A DNA stretch of 50,598 nt, taken from positions 1 through 50,598 of the forward strand of contig NEEC01000290.1 of NCBI GenBank assembly GCA_002189035.1. Direction: 5' to 3'. Below are positions 1-13,991 of this stretch, one piece after another (the stretch's first letter is position 1; the number at the start of each line of letters is the position of its first letter). This stretch comes from Utricularia gibba. Its lineage: Eukaryota > Streptophyta > Magnoliopsida > Lamiales > Lentibulariaceae. The notes beneath the pieces were generated by a model. It was not told where the DNA came from and did no database searches. It saw only the letters and a list, made by a program, of their open reading frames with translations. A program made the translations under genes and the position numbers.

Positions 1-178
1 GTTCCTTGAAAAACCATGTAGGCAGCCCCTGAAAACCGAACGTTAATAAATGCATCACTTTAGTTGCCAGGCTACAACTAACTTTCGGCCCAAACCAACC
101 TGACCATTGTCCCGTTCCAGGTGCCCCCCAAGACCGCCTCCTCAAGTATAAAGTAAGTTGTTGAAAAAATCATGTGGG
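1..178 (+). repeat. Partial monomer at left edge
   Basis: The window opens inside a monomer, at GTTCCTTGAAAAACC, the H1/H2 junction. It contains a complete H2 half and the first bases of the next H1 up to the first anchor at 179. Its variants are class A (CCATGTAGG, CCCCTGAAAA, TAGTTGCCAGG). The array therefore continues to the left of the window. Confidence 0.97.
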
Positions 179-3100
179 TGCACGTGACATCTTACTTTAA
201 ACAAATGCATCATTATTTTCGTCGACTCGCACCGGTTGGGCTCATGAGCCGGACAAACGGGGGCCTGACCAAGTGCCCAGTTAAAGTGGCCACACAAAAC
301 GAGAAGCTGTTCCTTGAAAAACCTTGTAGGCAGCGCCCGAAAACCGAACGTTAATAAATGCATCACTTTATTTGCAAGGCTACAACTAACTTTCGTCCCA
401 AGCCCAACCTGACCATTGTCCCGTTCAGGTGCCCCCAAGACCGCCTCCTCAAGTATAAAGTAAGTTGTTGAAAAAATCATGTGGGGTGCACGTGACATCT
501 TACTTTAAACAAATGCATCATTATTTTCGTCGACTCGCACCGGTTGGACTCATGAGCCGGACTGAACGGCGGCCCGACCAAGTGCCTAGCGAGAGTAGTC
601 GCCACAAAACGAGAAGCTGTTCCTTGAAAAACCATGTAGGCAGCCCTGAAAACCGAACGTTAATAAATGCATCACTTTAGTTGCCAGGCTACACTAACTT
701 TCGGCCCAAACCAACCTGACCATTGTCCCGTTCCAGGTGCCCCCCAAGACCGCTCCTCAAGTATAAAGTAAGTTGTTGAAAAAATCATGTGGGTGCACGT
801 GACATCTTACTTTAAACAAATGCATCATTATTTTCGTCGACTCGCACCGGTTGGGCTCATGAGCCGGACCAAACGAGGGCCGACCAAGTGCCCAGTTAAG
901 TGGCCCACAAAACGAGAAGCTGTTCCTTGAAAAACCTGTAGGCAGCCCCGAAAACCGAACGTTAATAAATGCATCACTTTAGTTGCCAGGCTACAACTAA
1001 CTTTCGGCCAAACCAACCTGACCATTGTCCCGTTCTAGGTGCCCCCAAGACCGCTCCTCAAGTATAAAGTAAGTTGTTGAAAAAATCATGTGGGGTGCAC
1101 GTGACATCTTACTTTAAACAAATGCATCATTATTTCGTCGACTCGCACCGGTTGGACTCATGAGCCGGAACGGGGGGCCGACCAAGTGCCCAGCGAGAGT
1201 AGTCGCCACAAAACGAGAAGCTGTTCCTTGAAAAACCATGTAGGCAGCCCCTAAAAACCGAACGTTAATAAATGCATCACTTTTTTGCCAGGCTACAACT
1301 AACTTTCGGCCAAACCAACCTGACCATTGTCCGTTCCAGGTGCCCCCAAGACCGCCTCCTCAAGTATAAAGTAAGTTGTTGAAAAAATCATGTGGGGTGC
1401 ACGTGACATCTTACTTTAAAAATTGCATCATTATTTTCGTCGACTCGCACCCGGTTGGCTCATGAGCCGGACTGAACGGGGGGCCGACCAAGTGCCCAGC
1501 GAGAGTAGTCGCCACAAAACGAGAAGCTGTTCCTTGAAAAAACCATGTAGGCAGCCCCTGAAAACCGAACGTTAATAAATGCATCACTTTAGTTGCAGGC
1601 TACAACTAACTTTCGGCCCAAGCCAAACCTGACCATTGTCCCGTTCCAGGTGCCCCCCAAGACCGCCTCCTCAAGTATAAAGTAAGTTGTTGAAAAAATC
1701 ATGTGGGGTGCACGTGACATCTTACTTTAAACAAATGCATCATTATTTTCGTCGACTCGCACCGGTTGGACTCATGAGCCGGACTGAACGGGGGGCCCGA
1801 CCAAGTGCCCAGCGAGAGTAGTCGCCACAAAACGAGAAGCTGTTCCTTGAAAAAACCATGTAGGCAGCCCCTGAAAACCGAACGTTAATAAATGCATCAC
1901 TTTAGTTGCAGGCTACAACTAACTTTCGGCCCAACCAAACCTGACCATTGTCCCGTTCTAGGTGCCCCCAAGACCGCCTCCTCAAGTATAAAGTAAGTTG
2001 TTGAAAAAATCATGTGGGGTGCACGTGACATCTTACTTTAAAAAATGCATCATTATTTTCGTCGACTCGCACCCGTTGGACTCATGAGCCGGACCGAACG
2101 GGCCCGACCAAGTGCCCAGCGAGAGTAGCCGCACAAAACGAGAAGCTGTTCCTTGAAAAACCATGTAGGCAGCCCCTGAAAACCGAACGTTAATAAATGC
2201 ATCACTTTAGTTGCCAGGCTACAACTAACTTTCGGCCCAACCAAAACCTGACCATTGTCCCGTTCCAGGTGCCCCCAAGACCGCCTCCTCAAGTATAAGT
2301 AAGTTGTTGAAAAAATCATGTGGGGTGCACGTGACATCTTACTTTAAACAAATGCATCATTATTTTCGTCGACTCGCACCGGTTGGGCTCATGAGCCGGA
2401 CTGAACGGGGGCCGACCAAGTGCCCAGCGAAGAGTGGCCACACAAACGAGAAGCTGTTCCTTGAAAAAACCTTGTAGGCAGCCCGAAAACCGAACGTTAA
2501 TAAATGCATCACTTTATTGCAGGCTACAACTAACTTTCGGCCCAAACCAACCTGACCATTGTCCCGTTTAGGTGCCCCCCAAGACCGCCTCCTCAAGTAT
2601 AAAGTAAGTTGTTGAAAAAATCATGTGGGGTGCACGTGACATCTTACTTTAAACAAATGCATCATTATTTTCGTCGACTCGCACCGGTTGGCTCATGAGC
2701 CGGACCGAACGGGGGCCGGACCAAGTGCCCAGCGAGAGTAGTGCCACAAAACGAGAAGCTGTTCCTTGAAAAACCTGTAGGCAGCCCCTGAAAACCGAAC
2801 GTTAATAAATGCATCACTTTAGTTTGCCAGGCTACAACTAACTTTCGGCCCAAGCCAACCTGACCATTGTCCCGTTCAGGTGCCCCCCAAGACCGCCTCC
2901 TCAAGTATAAAGTAAGTTGTTGAAAAAATCATGTGGGGTGCACGTGACATCTTACTTTAAACAAATGCATCATTATTTTCGTCGACTCGCACCGGATTGG
3001 CCTCATGAGCCGGACTGAACGGGGGGCCGACCAAGTGCCCAGCGAGAGTAGTCGCCACAAAACGAGAAGCTGTTCCTTGAAAAACCATGTAGGCAGCCCC

Positions 3101-6100
3101 TGAAACCGAACGTTAATAAATGCATCACTTTAGTTGCCAGGCTACAACTAACTTTCGGCCCAAGCCAACCTGACCATTGTCCGTTCAGGTGCCCCCAAGA
3201 CCGCCTCCTCAAGTATAAAGTAAGTTGTTGAAAAAACATGTGGGGTGCACGTGACATCTTACTTTAAACAAACGCATCATTATTTTCGTCGACTCGCACC
3301 GGTTGGACTCATGAGCCGGACTGAACGGGGGGCCGACCAAGTGCCCAGCGAGAGTAGTCGCCACAAAACGAGAAGCTGTTCCTTGAAAACCATGTAGGCA
3401 GCCCCGAAAACCGAACGTTAATAAATGCATCACTTTATTTGCCAGGCTACAACTAACTTTCGGCCCAAGCCAACCTGACCATTGTCCCGTTCCAGGTGCC
3501 CCCCAAGACCGCCTCCTCAAGTATAAAGTAAGTTGTTGAAAAAATCATGTGGGGTGCACGTGACATCTTACTTTAAACAAATGCATCATTATTTTCGTCG
3601 ACTCGCACCGGTTGGACTCATGAGCCGGACGAACGGGGGCCGACCAAGTGCCCAGCGAGAGTAGTCGCCACAAAACGAGAAGCTGTTCCTTGAAAAACCT
3701 TGTAGCAGCCCGAAAACCGAACGTTAATAAATGCATCACTTTATTTGCCAGGCTACAACTAACTTTCGGCCCAAGCCAACCTGACCATTGTCCCGTTCAG
3801 GTGCCCCCAAGACCGCCTCCTCAAGTATAAAGTAAGTTGTTGAAAAAATCATGTGGGGTGCACGTGACATCTTACTTTAAACAAATGCATCATTATTTTC
3901 GTCGACTCGCACCGGTTGGACTCATGAGCCGGACTGAACGGGGGGCCGACCAAGTGCCCAGCGAGAGTAGTCCCACAAAACGAGAAGCTGTTCCTTGAAA
4001 AACCATGTAGGCAGCCCCTGAAAACCGAACGTTAATAAATGCATCACTTTAGTTGCCAGGCTACAACTAACTTTCGGCCCAAGCCAACCTGACCATTGTC
4101 CCGTTCCAGGTGCCCCCAAGACCGCCTCCTCAAGTATAAAGTAAGTTGTTGAAAAAATCATGTGGGGTGCACGTGACATCTTACTTTAAACAAATGCATC
4201 ATTATTTTCGTCGACTCGCACCGGTTGGACTCATGAGCGGACCGAACGGCCGACCAAGTGCCCAGCGAGAGTAGTCGCCACAAAACGAGAAGCTGTTCCT
4301 TTAAAAACCATGTAGGCAGCCCCTGAAAAACCGAACGTTAATAAATGCATCACTTTATTTGCCAGGCTACAACTAACTTTCGGCCCAAGCCAACCTGACC
4401 ATTGTCCCGTTCGGTGCCCCCAAGACCGCCTCCTCAAGTATAAAGTAAGTTGTTGAAAAAATCATGTGGGGTGCACGTGACATCTTACTTTAAACAATGC
4501 ATCATTATTTTCGTCGACTCGCACCGGTTGGGCTCATGAGCCGGACTGAACGGGGGGCCGACCAAGTGCCCAGCGAGAGTAGTCGCCACAAAACGAGAAG
4601 CTGTTCCTTTAAAAACCATGTAGGCAGCCCCTGAAAACCGAACGTTAATAAATGCATCACTTTAGTTGCCAGGCTACAACTAACTTTCGGCCCAACCAAA
4701 CCTGACCATTGTCCCGTTCCAGGTGCCCCCCAAGACCGCCTCCTCAAGTATAAAGTAAGTTGTTGAAAAAATCATGTGGGTGCACGTGACATCTTACTTT
4801 AAACAAATGCATCATTATTTTCGTCGACTCGCACCGGTTGGACTCATGAGCCGGACTGAACGGGGGGCCGACCAAGTGCCCAGCGAGAGTAGTCGCCACA
4901 AAACGAGAAGCTGTTCCTTGAAAAACCATGTAGGCAGCCCCTGAAAACGAACGTTAATAAATGCATCACTTTAGTTGCCAGGCTACAACTAACTTTCGGC
5001 CCAACCAACCTGACCATTGTCCCGTTCAGGTGCCCCCAAGACCGCCTCCTCAAGTATAAGTAAGTTGTTGAAAAAATCATGTGGGGTGCACGTGACATCT
5101 TACTTTAAACAAATGCATCATTATTTTCGTCGACTCGCACCGGTTGGCTCATGAGCCGGACTGAACGGGGCCGACCAAGTGCCCAGCGAGAGTAGTCGCC
5201 ACAAAACGAGAAGCTGTTCCTTGAAAAACCTGTAGGCAGCCCCTGAAAACCGAACGTTAATAAATGCATCACTTTAGTTGCAGGCTACAACTAACTTTCG
5301 GCCCAACCAACCTGACCATTGTCCCGTTCAGGTGCCCCCAAGACCGCCTCCTCAAGTATAAAGTAAGTTGTTGAAAAAATCATGTGGGGTGCACGTGACA
5401 TCTTACTTTAAACAAATGCATCATTATTTTCGTCGACTCGCACCGGTTGGACTCATGAGCGGACCGAACGGGGGCCCGACCAAGTGCCCCGAGAGTAGTC
5501 GCCACAAAACGAGAAGCTGTTCCTTGAAAACCATGTAGGCAGCCCCTGAAAACCGAACGTTAATAAATGCATCACTTTAGTTGCCAGGCTACAACTAACT
5601 TTCGGCCCAAACCAACCTGACCATTGTCCCGTTCAGGTGCCCCCCAAGACCGCCTCCTCAAGTATAAAGTAAGTTGTTGAAAAAATCATGTGGGGTGCAC
5701 GTGACATCTTACTTTAAACAAATGCATCATTATTTTCGTCGACTCGCACCGGTTGGGCTCATGAGCCGGACGAACGCGACCAAGTGCCCAGCGAGAGTGT
5801 CGCCACAAAACGAGAAGCTGTTCCTTTAAAAACCTGTAGGCAGCCCCGAAAACCGAACGTTAATAAATGCATCACTTTATTGCCAGGCTACAACTAACTT
5901 TCGGCCCAAACCCAACCTGACCATTGTCCCGTTCAGGTGCCCCCAAGACCGCCTCCTCAAGTATAAAGTAAGTTGTTGAAAAAATCATGTGGGGTGCACG
6001 TGACATCTTACTTTAAACAAATGCATCATTATTTTCGTCGACTCGCACCCGGTTGGACTCATGAGCCGGACCGAACGGGGGGCCGACCAAGTGCCCAGCG

Positions 6101-9100
6101 AGAGTAGTCGCCACAAAAACGAGAAGCTGTTCCTTGAAAAACCATGTAGGCAGCCCCTGAAAACCGAACGTTAATAAATGCATCACTTTAGTTGCCAGGC
6201 TACAACTAACTTTCGGCCCAAGCCAAACCTGACCATTGTCCCGTTCCAGGTGCCCCCAAGACCGCCTCCTCAAGTATAAAGTAAGTTGTTGAAAAAATCA
6301 TGTGGGGTGCACGTGACATCTTACTTTAAACAAATGCATCATTATTTTCGTCGACTCGCACCGGTTGGACTCATGAGCCGGACGAACGGGGGCCGACCAA
6401 GTGCCCAGCGAGAGTAGTCGCCACAAAAACGAGAAGCTGTTCCTTGAAAAACCATGTAGGCAGCCCCTGAAAACCGAACGTTAATAAATGCATCACTTTA
6501 GTTGCCAGGCTACAACTAACTTTCGGCCCAAACCAACCTGACCATTGTCCCGTTCAGGTGCCCCCAAGACCGCCTCCTCAAGTATAAAGTAAGTTGTTGA
6601 AAAAATCATGTGGGGTGCACGTGACATCTTACTTTAAAAATGCATCATTATTTTCGTCGACTCGCACCGGTTGGGCTCATGAGCCGGACTGAAAACCAAG
6701 TGCCCAGCGAGAGTGGCCACAAAACGAGAAGCTGTTCCTTGAAAAACCATGTAGGCAGCCCCTGAAAACCGAACGTTAATAAATGCATCACTTTAGTTGC
6801 CAGGCTACAACTAACTTTCGGCCCAAGCCAAACCTGACCATTGTCCCGTTCCAGGTGCCCCCCAAGACCGCCTCCTCAAGTATAAAGTAAGTTGTTGAAA
6901 AAATCATGTGGGGTGCACGTGACATCTTACTTTAAACAAATGCATCATTATTTTCGTCGACTCGCACCGGTTGGGCTCATGAGCCGGACTGAACGGGGGG
7001 CCGACCAAGTGCCCAGTTAAAGTGGCCCCACAAAACGAGAAGCTGTTCCTTGAAAAACCTTGTAGGCAGCCCCGAAAACCGAACGTTAATAAATGCATCA
7101 CTTTAGTTGCCAGGGCTACAACTAACTTTCGGCCCAAACCAACCTGACCATTGTCCCGTTAGGTGCCCCCAAGACCGCCTCCTCAAGTATAAAGTAAGTT
7201 GTTGAAAAAATCATGTGGGGTGCACGTGACATCTTACTTTAAACAAATGCATCATTATTTTCGTCGACTCGCACCGGTTGGACTCATGAGCCGGACCGAA
7301 CGGGCCGACCAAGTGCCCAGCGAGAGTAGTGCCACAAAACGAGAAGCTGTTCCTTGAAAAACCATGTAGGCAGCCCTGAAAACCGAACGTTAATAAATGC
7401 ATCACTTTAGTTGCCAGGCTACAACTAACTTTCGTCCCAAGCCAACCTGACCATTGTCCCGTTCTAGGTGCCCCAAGACCGCCTCCTCAAGTATAAAGTA
7501 AGTTGTTGAAAAAATCATGTGGGGTGCACGTGACATCTTACTTTAAACAAACGCATCATTATTTTCGTCGACTCGCAGCCGGTTGGACTCATGAGCCGGA
7601 CTGAACGGGGCCCGACCAAGTGCCTAGCGAGAGTAGTCGCCACAAAACGAGAAGCTGTTCCTTTAAAAACCATGTAGGCAGCCCCTGAAAACCGAACGTT
7701 AATAAATGCATCACTTTAGTTGCCAGGCTACAACTAACTTTCGGCCCAAACCCAACCTGACCATTGTCCCGTTCAGGTGCCCCAAGACCGCCTCCTCAAG
7801 TATAAAGTAAGTTGTTGAAAAAATCATGTGGGGTGCACGTGACATCTTACTTTAAAAATTGCATCATTATTTTCGTCGACTCGCACCGGTTGGGCTCATG
7901 AGCCGGACCAACGGGGGGCGACCAAGTGCCCAGCGAGAGTAGTCGCCACAAAACGAGAAGCTGTTCCTTGAAAAACCATGTAGGCAGCCCCTGAAAACCG
8001 AACGTTAATAAATGCATCACTTTAGTTGCCAGGCTACAACTAACTTTCGGCCCAAGCCAACCTGACCATTGTCCCGTTCCAGGTGCCCCCAAGACCGCCT
8101 CCTCAAGTATAAAGTAAGTTGTTGAAAAAATCATGTGGGGTGCACGTGACATCTTACTTTAAACAAATGCATCATTATTTTCGTCGACTCGCACCGGTTG
8201 GACTCATGAGCCGGACTGAACGGGGGCCGACCAAGTGCCCAGCGAGAGTAGTCGCCACAAAACGAGAAGCTGTTCCTTGAAAAACCTTGTAGGCAGCCCC
8301 GAAAACCGAACGTTAATAAATGCATCACTTTAGTTGCCAGGCTACAACTAACTTTCGGCCCAAACCAACCTGACCATTGTCCCGTTCCAGGTGCCCCCAA
8401 GACCGCCTCCTCAAGTATAAAGTAAGTTGTTGAAAAAATCATGTGGGGTGCACGTGACATCTTACTTTAAACAAATGCATCATTATTTTCGTCGACTCGC
8501 ACCGGTTGGGCTCATGAGCCGGACCGAACGGGGGGCCGACCAAGTGCCCAGCGAGAGTAGTCGCCACAAACGAGAAGCTGTTCCTTGAAAACCATGTAGG
8601 CAGCCCCGAAAACCGAACGTTAATAAATGCATCACTTTATTTGCCAGGCTACAACTAACTTTCGGCCCAAGCCAAACCTGACCATTGTCCCGTTCCAGGT
8701 GCCCCCAAGACCGCCTCCTCAAGTATAAAGTAAGTTGTTGAAAAAATCATGTGGGGTGCACGTGACATCTTACTTTAAACAAATGCATCATTATTTTCGT
8801 CGACTCGCACCGGTTGGACTCATGAGCCGGACGAACGGGCCCGACCAAGTGCCCAGCGAGAGTAGTCGCCACAAAACGAGAAGCTGTTCCTTTAAAAACC
8901 ATGTAGGCAGCCCCTGAAAACCGAACGTTAATAAATGCATCACTTTTTTGCCAGGCTACAACTAACTTTCGGCCAAACCAACCTGACCATTGTCCCGTTC
9001 CAGGTGCCCCCCAAGACCGCCTCCTCAAGTATAAAGTAAGTTGTTGAAAAAATCATGTGGGGTGCACGTGACATCTTACTTTAAAAATTGCATCATTATT

Positions 9101-12100
9101 TTCGTCGACTCGCACCGGTTGGCTCATGAGCCGGACAAACGGGGGCGACCAAGTGCCCAGCGAGAGTAGTCGCCACAAAACGAGAAGCTGTTCCTTGAAA
9201 AACCATGTAGGCAGCCCCTGAAAACCGAACGTTAATAAATGCATCACTTTAGTTGCCAGGCTACAACTAACTTTCGGCCCAAGCCAAACCTGACCATTGT
9301 CCCGTTCCAGGTGCCCCCAAGACCGCCTCCTCAAGTATAAAGTAAGTTGTTGAAAAAATCATGTGGGGCACGTGACATCTTACTTTAAACAAATGCATCA
9401 TTATTTTCGTCGACTCGCACCGGTTGGACTCATGAGCCGGACTGAACGGGGGGCCGACCAAGTGCCCAGCGAGAGTAGTCGCCACAAAACGAGAAGCTGT
9501 TCCTTGAAAAACCTTGTAGGCAGCCCCGAAAACCGAACGTTAATAAATGCATCACTTTATTTGCCAGGCTACAACTAACTTTCGGCCCAAGCCAACCTGA
9601 CCATTGTCCCGTTCGGTGCCCCAAGACCGCCTCCTCAAGTATAAAGTAAGTTGTTGAAAAAATCATGTGGGGTGCACGTGACATCTTACTTTAAACAAAC
9701 GCATCATTATTTTCGTCGACTCGCACGGTTGGGCTCATGAGCCGGACTGAACGGGGGGCCGACCAAGTGCCCAGCGAGAGTAGTCGCCACAAAACGAGAA
9801 GCTGTTCCTTGAAAAACCTTGTAGGCAGCCCCTGAAAACCGAACGTTAATAAATGCATCACTTTATTTGCCAGGCTACAACTAACTTTCGGCCCAAGCCA
9901 AACCTGACCATTGTCCCGTTCCAGGTGCCCCCAAGACCGCCTCCTCAAGTATAAAGTAAGTTGTTGAAAAAATCATGTGGGGTGCACGTGACATCTTACT
10001 TTAAACAAATGCATCATTATTTTCGTCGACTCGCACCGGTTGGACTCATGAGCCGGACTGAACGGGGGGCCCGACCAAGTGCCAGCGAGAGTAGTCGCCA
10101 CAAAACGAGAAGCTGTTCCTTGAAAAACCATGTAGGCAGCCCCTGAAAACCGAACGTTAATAAATGCATCACTTTATTTGCCAGGCTACAACTAACTTTC
10201 GGCCCAACCCAACCTGACCATTGTCCCGTTCCAGGTGCCCCCCAAGACCGCCTCCTCAAGTATAAAGTAAGTTGTTGAAAAAAATCATGTGGGGTGCACG
10301 TGACATCTTACTTTAAAAAATGCATCATTATTTTCGTCGACTCGCACCGGTTGGGCTCATGAGCCGGACTGAACGGGGGGCGACCAAGTGCCCAGCGAGA
10401 GTAGTCGCCACAAAACGAGAAGCTGTTCCTTGAAAAACCATGTAGGCAGCCCTGAAAACCGAACGTTAATAAATGCATCACTTTAGTTGCCAGGCTACAA
10501 CTAACTTTCGGCCCAAGCCAAACCTGACCATTGTCCCGTTCCAGGTGCCCCCCAAGACCGCCTCCTCAAGTATAAAGTAAGTTGTTGAAAAAATCATGTG
10601 GGGTGCACGTGACATCTTACTTTAAACAAATGCATCATTATTTTCGTCGACTCGCACCGGTTGGACTCATGAGCCGGACTGAACGGGGGGCCGACCAAGT
10701 GCCCAGCGAGAGTAGTCGCCACAAAACGAGAAGCTGTTCCTTGAAAAACCATGTAGGCAGCCCCGAAAACCGAACGTTAATAAATGCATCACTTTATTTG
10801 CCAGGCTACAACTAACTTTCGGCCCAAGCCAACCTGACCATTGTCCCGTTCCAGGTGCCCCCAAGACCGCCTCCTCAAGTATAAAGTAAGTTGTTGAAAA
10901 AATCATGTGGGGTGCACGTGACATCTTACTTTAAACAAACGCATCATTATTTTCGTCGACTCGCACCGGTTGGACTCATGAGCCGGACTGAACGGGGGGC
11001 CGACCAAGTGCCCAGCGAGAGTAGTCGCCCACAAAACGAGAAGCTGTTCCTTGAAAAACCATGTAGGCAGCCCCGAAAACCGAACGTTAATAAATGCATC
11101 ACTTTAGTTGCCAGGCTACAACTAACTTTCGGCCCAAGCCAACCTGACCATTGTCCCGTTCAGGTGCCCCCAAGACCGCCTCCTCAAGTATAAAGTAAGT
11201 TGTTGAAAAAATCATGTGGGGTGCACGTGACATCTTACTTTAAACAAATGCATCATTATTTTCGTCGACTCGCACCGGTTGGACTCATGAGCCGGACTGA
11301 ACGGGGGCCGACCAAGTGCCCAGCGAGAGTAGTCGCCACAAAACGAGAAGCTGTTCCTTGAAAAACCTTGTAGGCAGCCCCGAAAACCGAACGTTAATAA
11401 ATGCATCACTTTAGTTGCCAGGCTACAACTAACTTTCGGCCCAAGCCAAACCTGACCATTGTCCCGTTCAGGTGCCCCCAAGACCGCCTCCTCAAGTATA
11501 AAGTAAGTTGTTGAAAAAATCATGTGGGGTGCACGTGACATCTTACTTTAAACAAATGCATCATTATTTTTCGTCGACTCGCACCGGTTGGACTCATGAG
11601 CCGGACTGAACGGGGGCCGACCAAGTGCCAGCGAGAGTAGTCGCCACAAAACGAGAAGCTGTTCCTTGAAAAACCATGTAGGCAGCCCCGAAAACCGAAC
11701 GTTAATAAATGCATCACTTTAGTTGCCAGGCTACAACTAACTTTCGGCCCAAGCCAACCTGACCATTGTCCCGTTCCAGGTGCCCCAAGACCGCCTCCTC
11801 AAGTATAAAGTAAGTTGTTGAAAAAATCATGTGGGTGCACGTGACATCTTACTTTAAACAAATGCATCATTATTTTCGTCGACTCGCACCGGTTGGACTC
11901 ATGAGCCGGACTGAACGGGGGGCCGACCAAGTGCCCAGCGAGAGTGCCACAAAACGAGAAGCTGTTCCTTTAAAAACCATGTAGGCAGCCCCTGAAAACC
12001 GAACGTTAATAAATGCATCACTTTAGTTGCCAGGCTACAACTAACTTTCGGCCCAAGCCAACCTGACCATTGTCCCGTTCCAGGTGCCCCCAAGACCGCC

Positions 12101-13991
12101 TCCTCAAGTATAAAGTAAGTTGTTGAAAAAATCATGTGGGGTGCACGTGACATCTTACTTTAAACAAATGCATCATTATTTTCGTCGACTCGCACCGGTT
12201 GGACTCATGAGCCGGACCGAACGGGGGGCCCGACCAAGTGCCCAGCGAGAGTAGTCGCCACAAAACGAGAAGCTGTTCCTTGAAAAACCATGTAGGCAGC
12301 CCCTGAAAACCGAACGTTAATAAATGCATCACTTTTTGCCAGGCTACAACTAACTTTCGTCCCAACCCAACCTGACCATTGTCCCGTTCCAGGTGCCCCC
12401 AAGACCGCCTCCTCAAGTATAAAGTAAGTTGTTGAAAAAATCATGTGGGGTGCACGTGACATCTTACTTTAAACAAATGCATCATTATTTTCGTCGACTC
12501 GCACCGGTTGGACTCATGAGCCGGACTGAACGGGGGGCCGACCAAGTGCCCAGCGAGAGTAGTCGCCACAAAACGAGAAGCTGTTCCTTTAAAAACCATG
12601 TAGGCAGCCCCTGAAAACCGAACGTTAATAAATGCATCACTTTAGTTGCCAGGCTACAACTAACTTTCGGCCCAAGCCAAACCTGACCATTGTCCCGTTC
12701 AGGTGCCCCCCAAGACCGCCTCCTCAAGTATAAAGTAAGTTGTTGAAAAAATCATGTGGGGTGCACGTGACATCTTACTTTAAACAAATGCATCATTATT
12801 TCGTCGACTCGCACGGTTGGCTCATGAGCCGGACAACGGGGGGCTGACCAAGTGCCCAGCGAGAGTGCCACAAAACGAGAAGCTGTTCCTTTAAAAACCT
12901 TGTAGGCAGCGCCCGAAAACCGAACGTTAATAAATGCATCACTTTATTTGCAAGGCTACAACTAACTTTCGGCCCAAGCCCAACCTGACCATTGTCCCGT
13001 TCCAGGTGCCCCCCAAGACCGCCTCCTCAAGTATAAAGTAAGTTGTTGAAAAAATCATGTGGGGTGCACGTGACATCTTACTTTAAACAAATGCATCATT
13101 ATTTTCGTCGACTCGCACCGGTTGGGCTCATGAGCCGGACTGAACGGGGGGCCGACCAAGTGCCCAGCGAGAGTAGTCGCCACAAAACGAGAAGCTGTTC
13201 CTTGAAAAACCATGTAGGCAGCCCCTGAAAACCGAACGTTAATAAATGCATCACTTTAGTTGCCAGGCTACAACTAACTTTCGCCCAAACCCAACCTGAC
13301 CATTGTCCCGTTCGGTGCCCCCCAAGACCGCCTCCTCAAGTATAAAGTAAGTTGTTGAAAAAATCATGTGGGGTGCACGTGACATCTTACTTTAAACAAA
13401 TGCATCATTATTTTCGTCGACTCGCACCGGTTGGCTCATGAGCCGGACTGAACGGGGGGCCCGACCAAGTGCCCAGCGAAGTAGTCGCCACAAAACGAGA
13501 AGCTGTTCCTTGAAAAACCTGTAGGCAGCCCCTGAAAACCGAACGTTAATAAATGCATCACTTTAGTTGCCAGGCTACAACTAACTTTCGGCCCAAGCCA
13601 ACCTGACCATTGTCCCGTTCAAGGTGCCCCCCAAGACCGCCTCCTCAAGTATAAAGTAAGTTGTTGAAAAAATCATGTGGGGTGCACGTGACATCTTACT
13701 TTAAACAAATGCATCATTATTTTCGTCGACTCGCACCGGTTGGACTCATGAGCGGGACCGAACGGGCGCCGGACCAAGTGCCCAGCGAGAGTAGTCGCCA
13801 CAAACGAGAAGCTGTTCCTTGAAAAACCATGTAGGCAGCCCCTGAAAACCGAACGTTAATAAATGCATCACTTTAGTTGCCAGGCTACAACTAACTTTCG
13901 GCCCAAGCCAACCTGACCATTGTCCCGTTCCAGGTGCCCCCAAGACCGCCTCCTCAAGTATAAAGTAAGTTGTTGAAAAAATCATGTGGGG
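179..13991 (+). repeat. Monomers 1-45: nearly pure class A block
   Basis: Forty-five consecutive monomers, overwhelmingly of class A. Class B copies with the GTTAAAGTGG-type segment appear only at 179, 794 and 6914. A few hybrids occur, such as the copy at 2326 (B-like first half), and the copy at 12762, whose second half is B-like (CCTTGTAGG, TTTGCAAGG). Four scattered copies (3246, 7525, 9673, 10913) carry the A2 change CAAACGCATC. Several copies have small deletions in the G-rich segment, for example 5696 (299 bp) and 6616 (298 bp). I see no fixed higher-order period here. No gene is present. Confidence 0.9.

Noticed and set aside
142-498. Longest open frame in the window (118 codons, minus strand), with dozens of similar minus-strand frames of 60-110 codons
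   Set aside because: They are all the same monomer read in reverse. Indels of one or two bases shift the frame between copies, giving two alternative middle parts, and stops fall at the same monomer position. Substitutions show no codon-position bias that I can see. Chance openness of one repeat explains them.
465-680. Plus-strand open frames that begin ATGTTGAAAAAA-like or at the GTTGAAAAAATC block and recur about every 307 bp
   Set aside because: They are the plus-strand counterpart of the same repeat, 60-100 codons long, and are ended or shifted by copy-specific indels. There is no start context, domain or conserved length.
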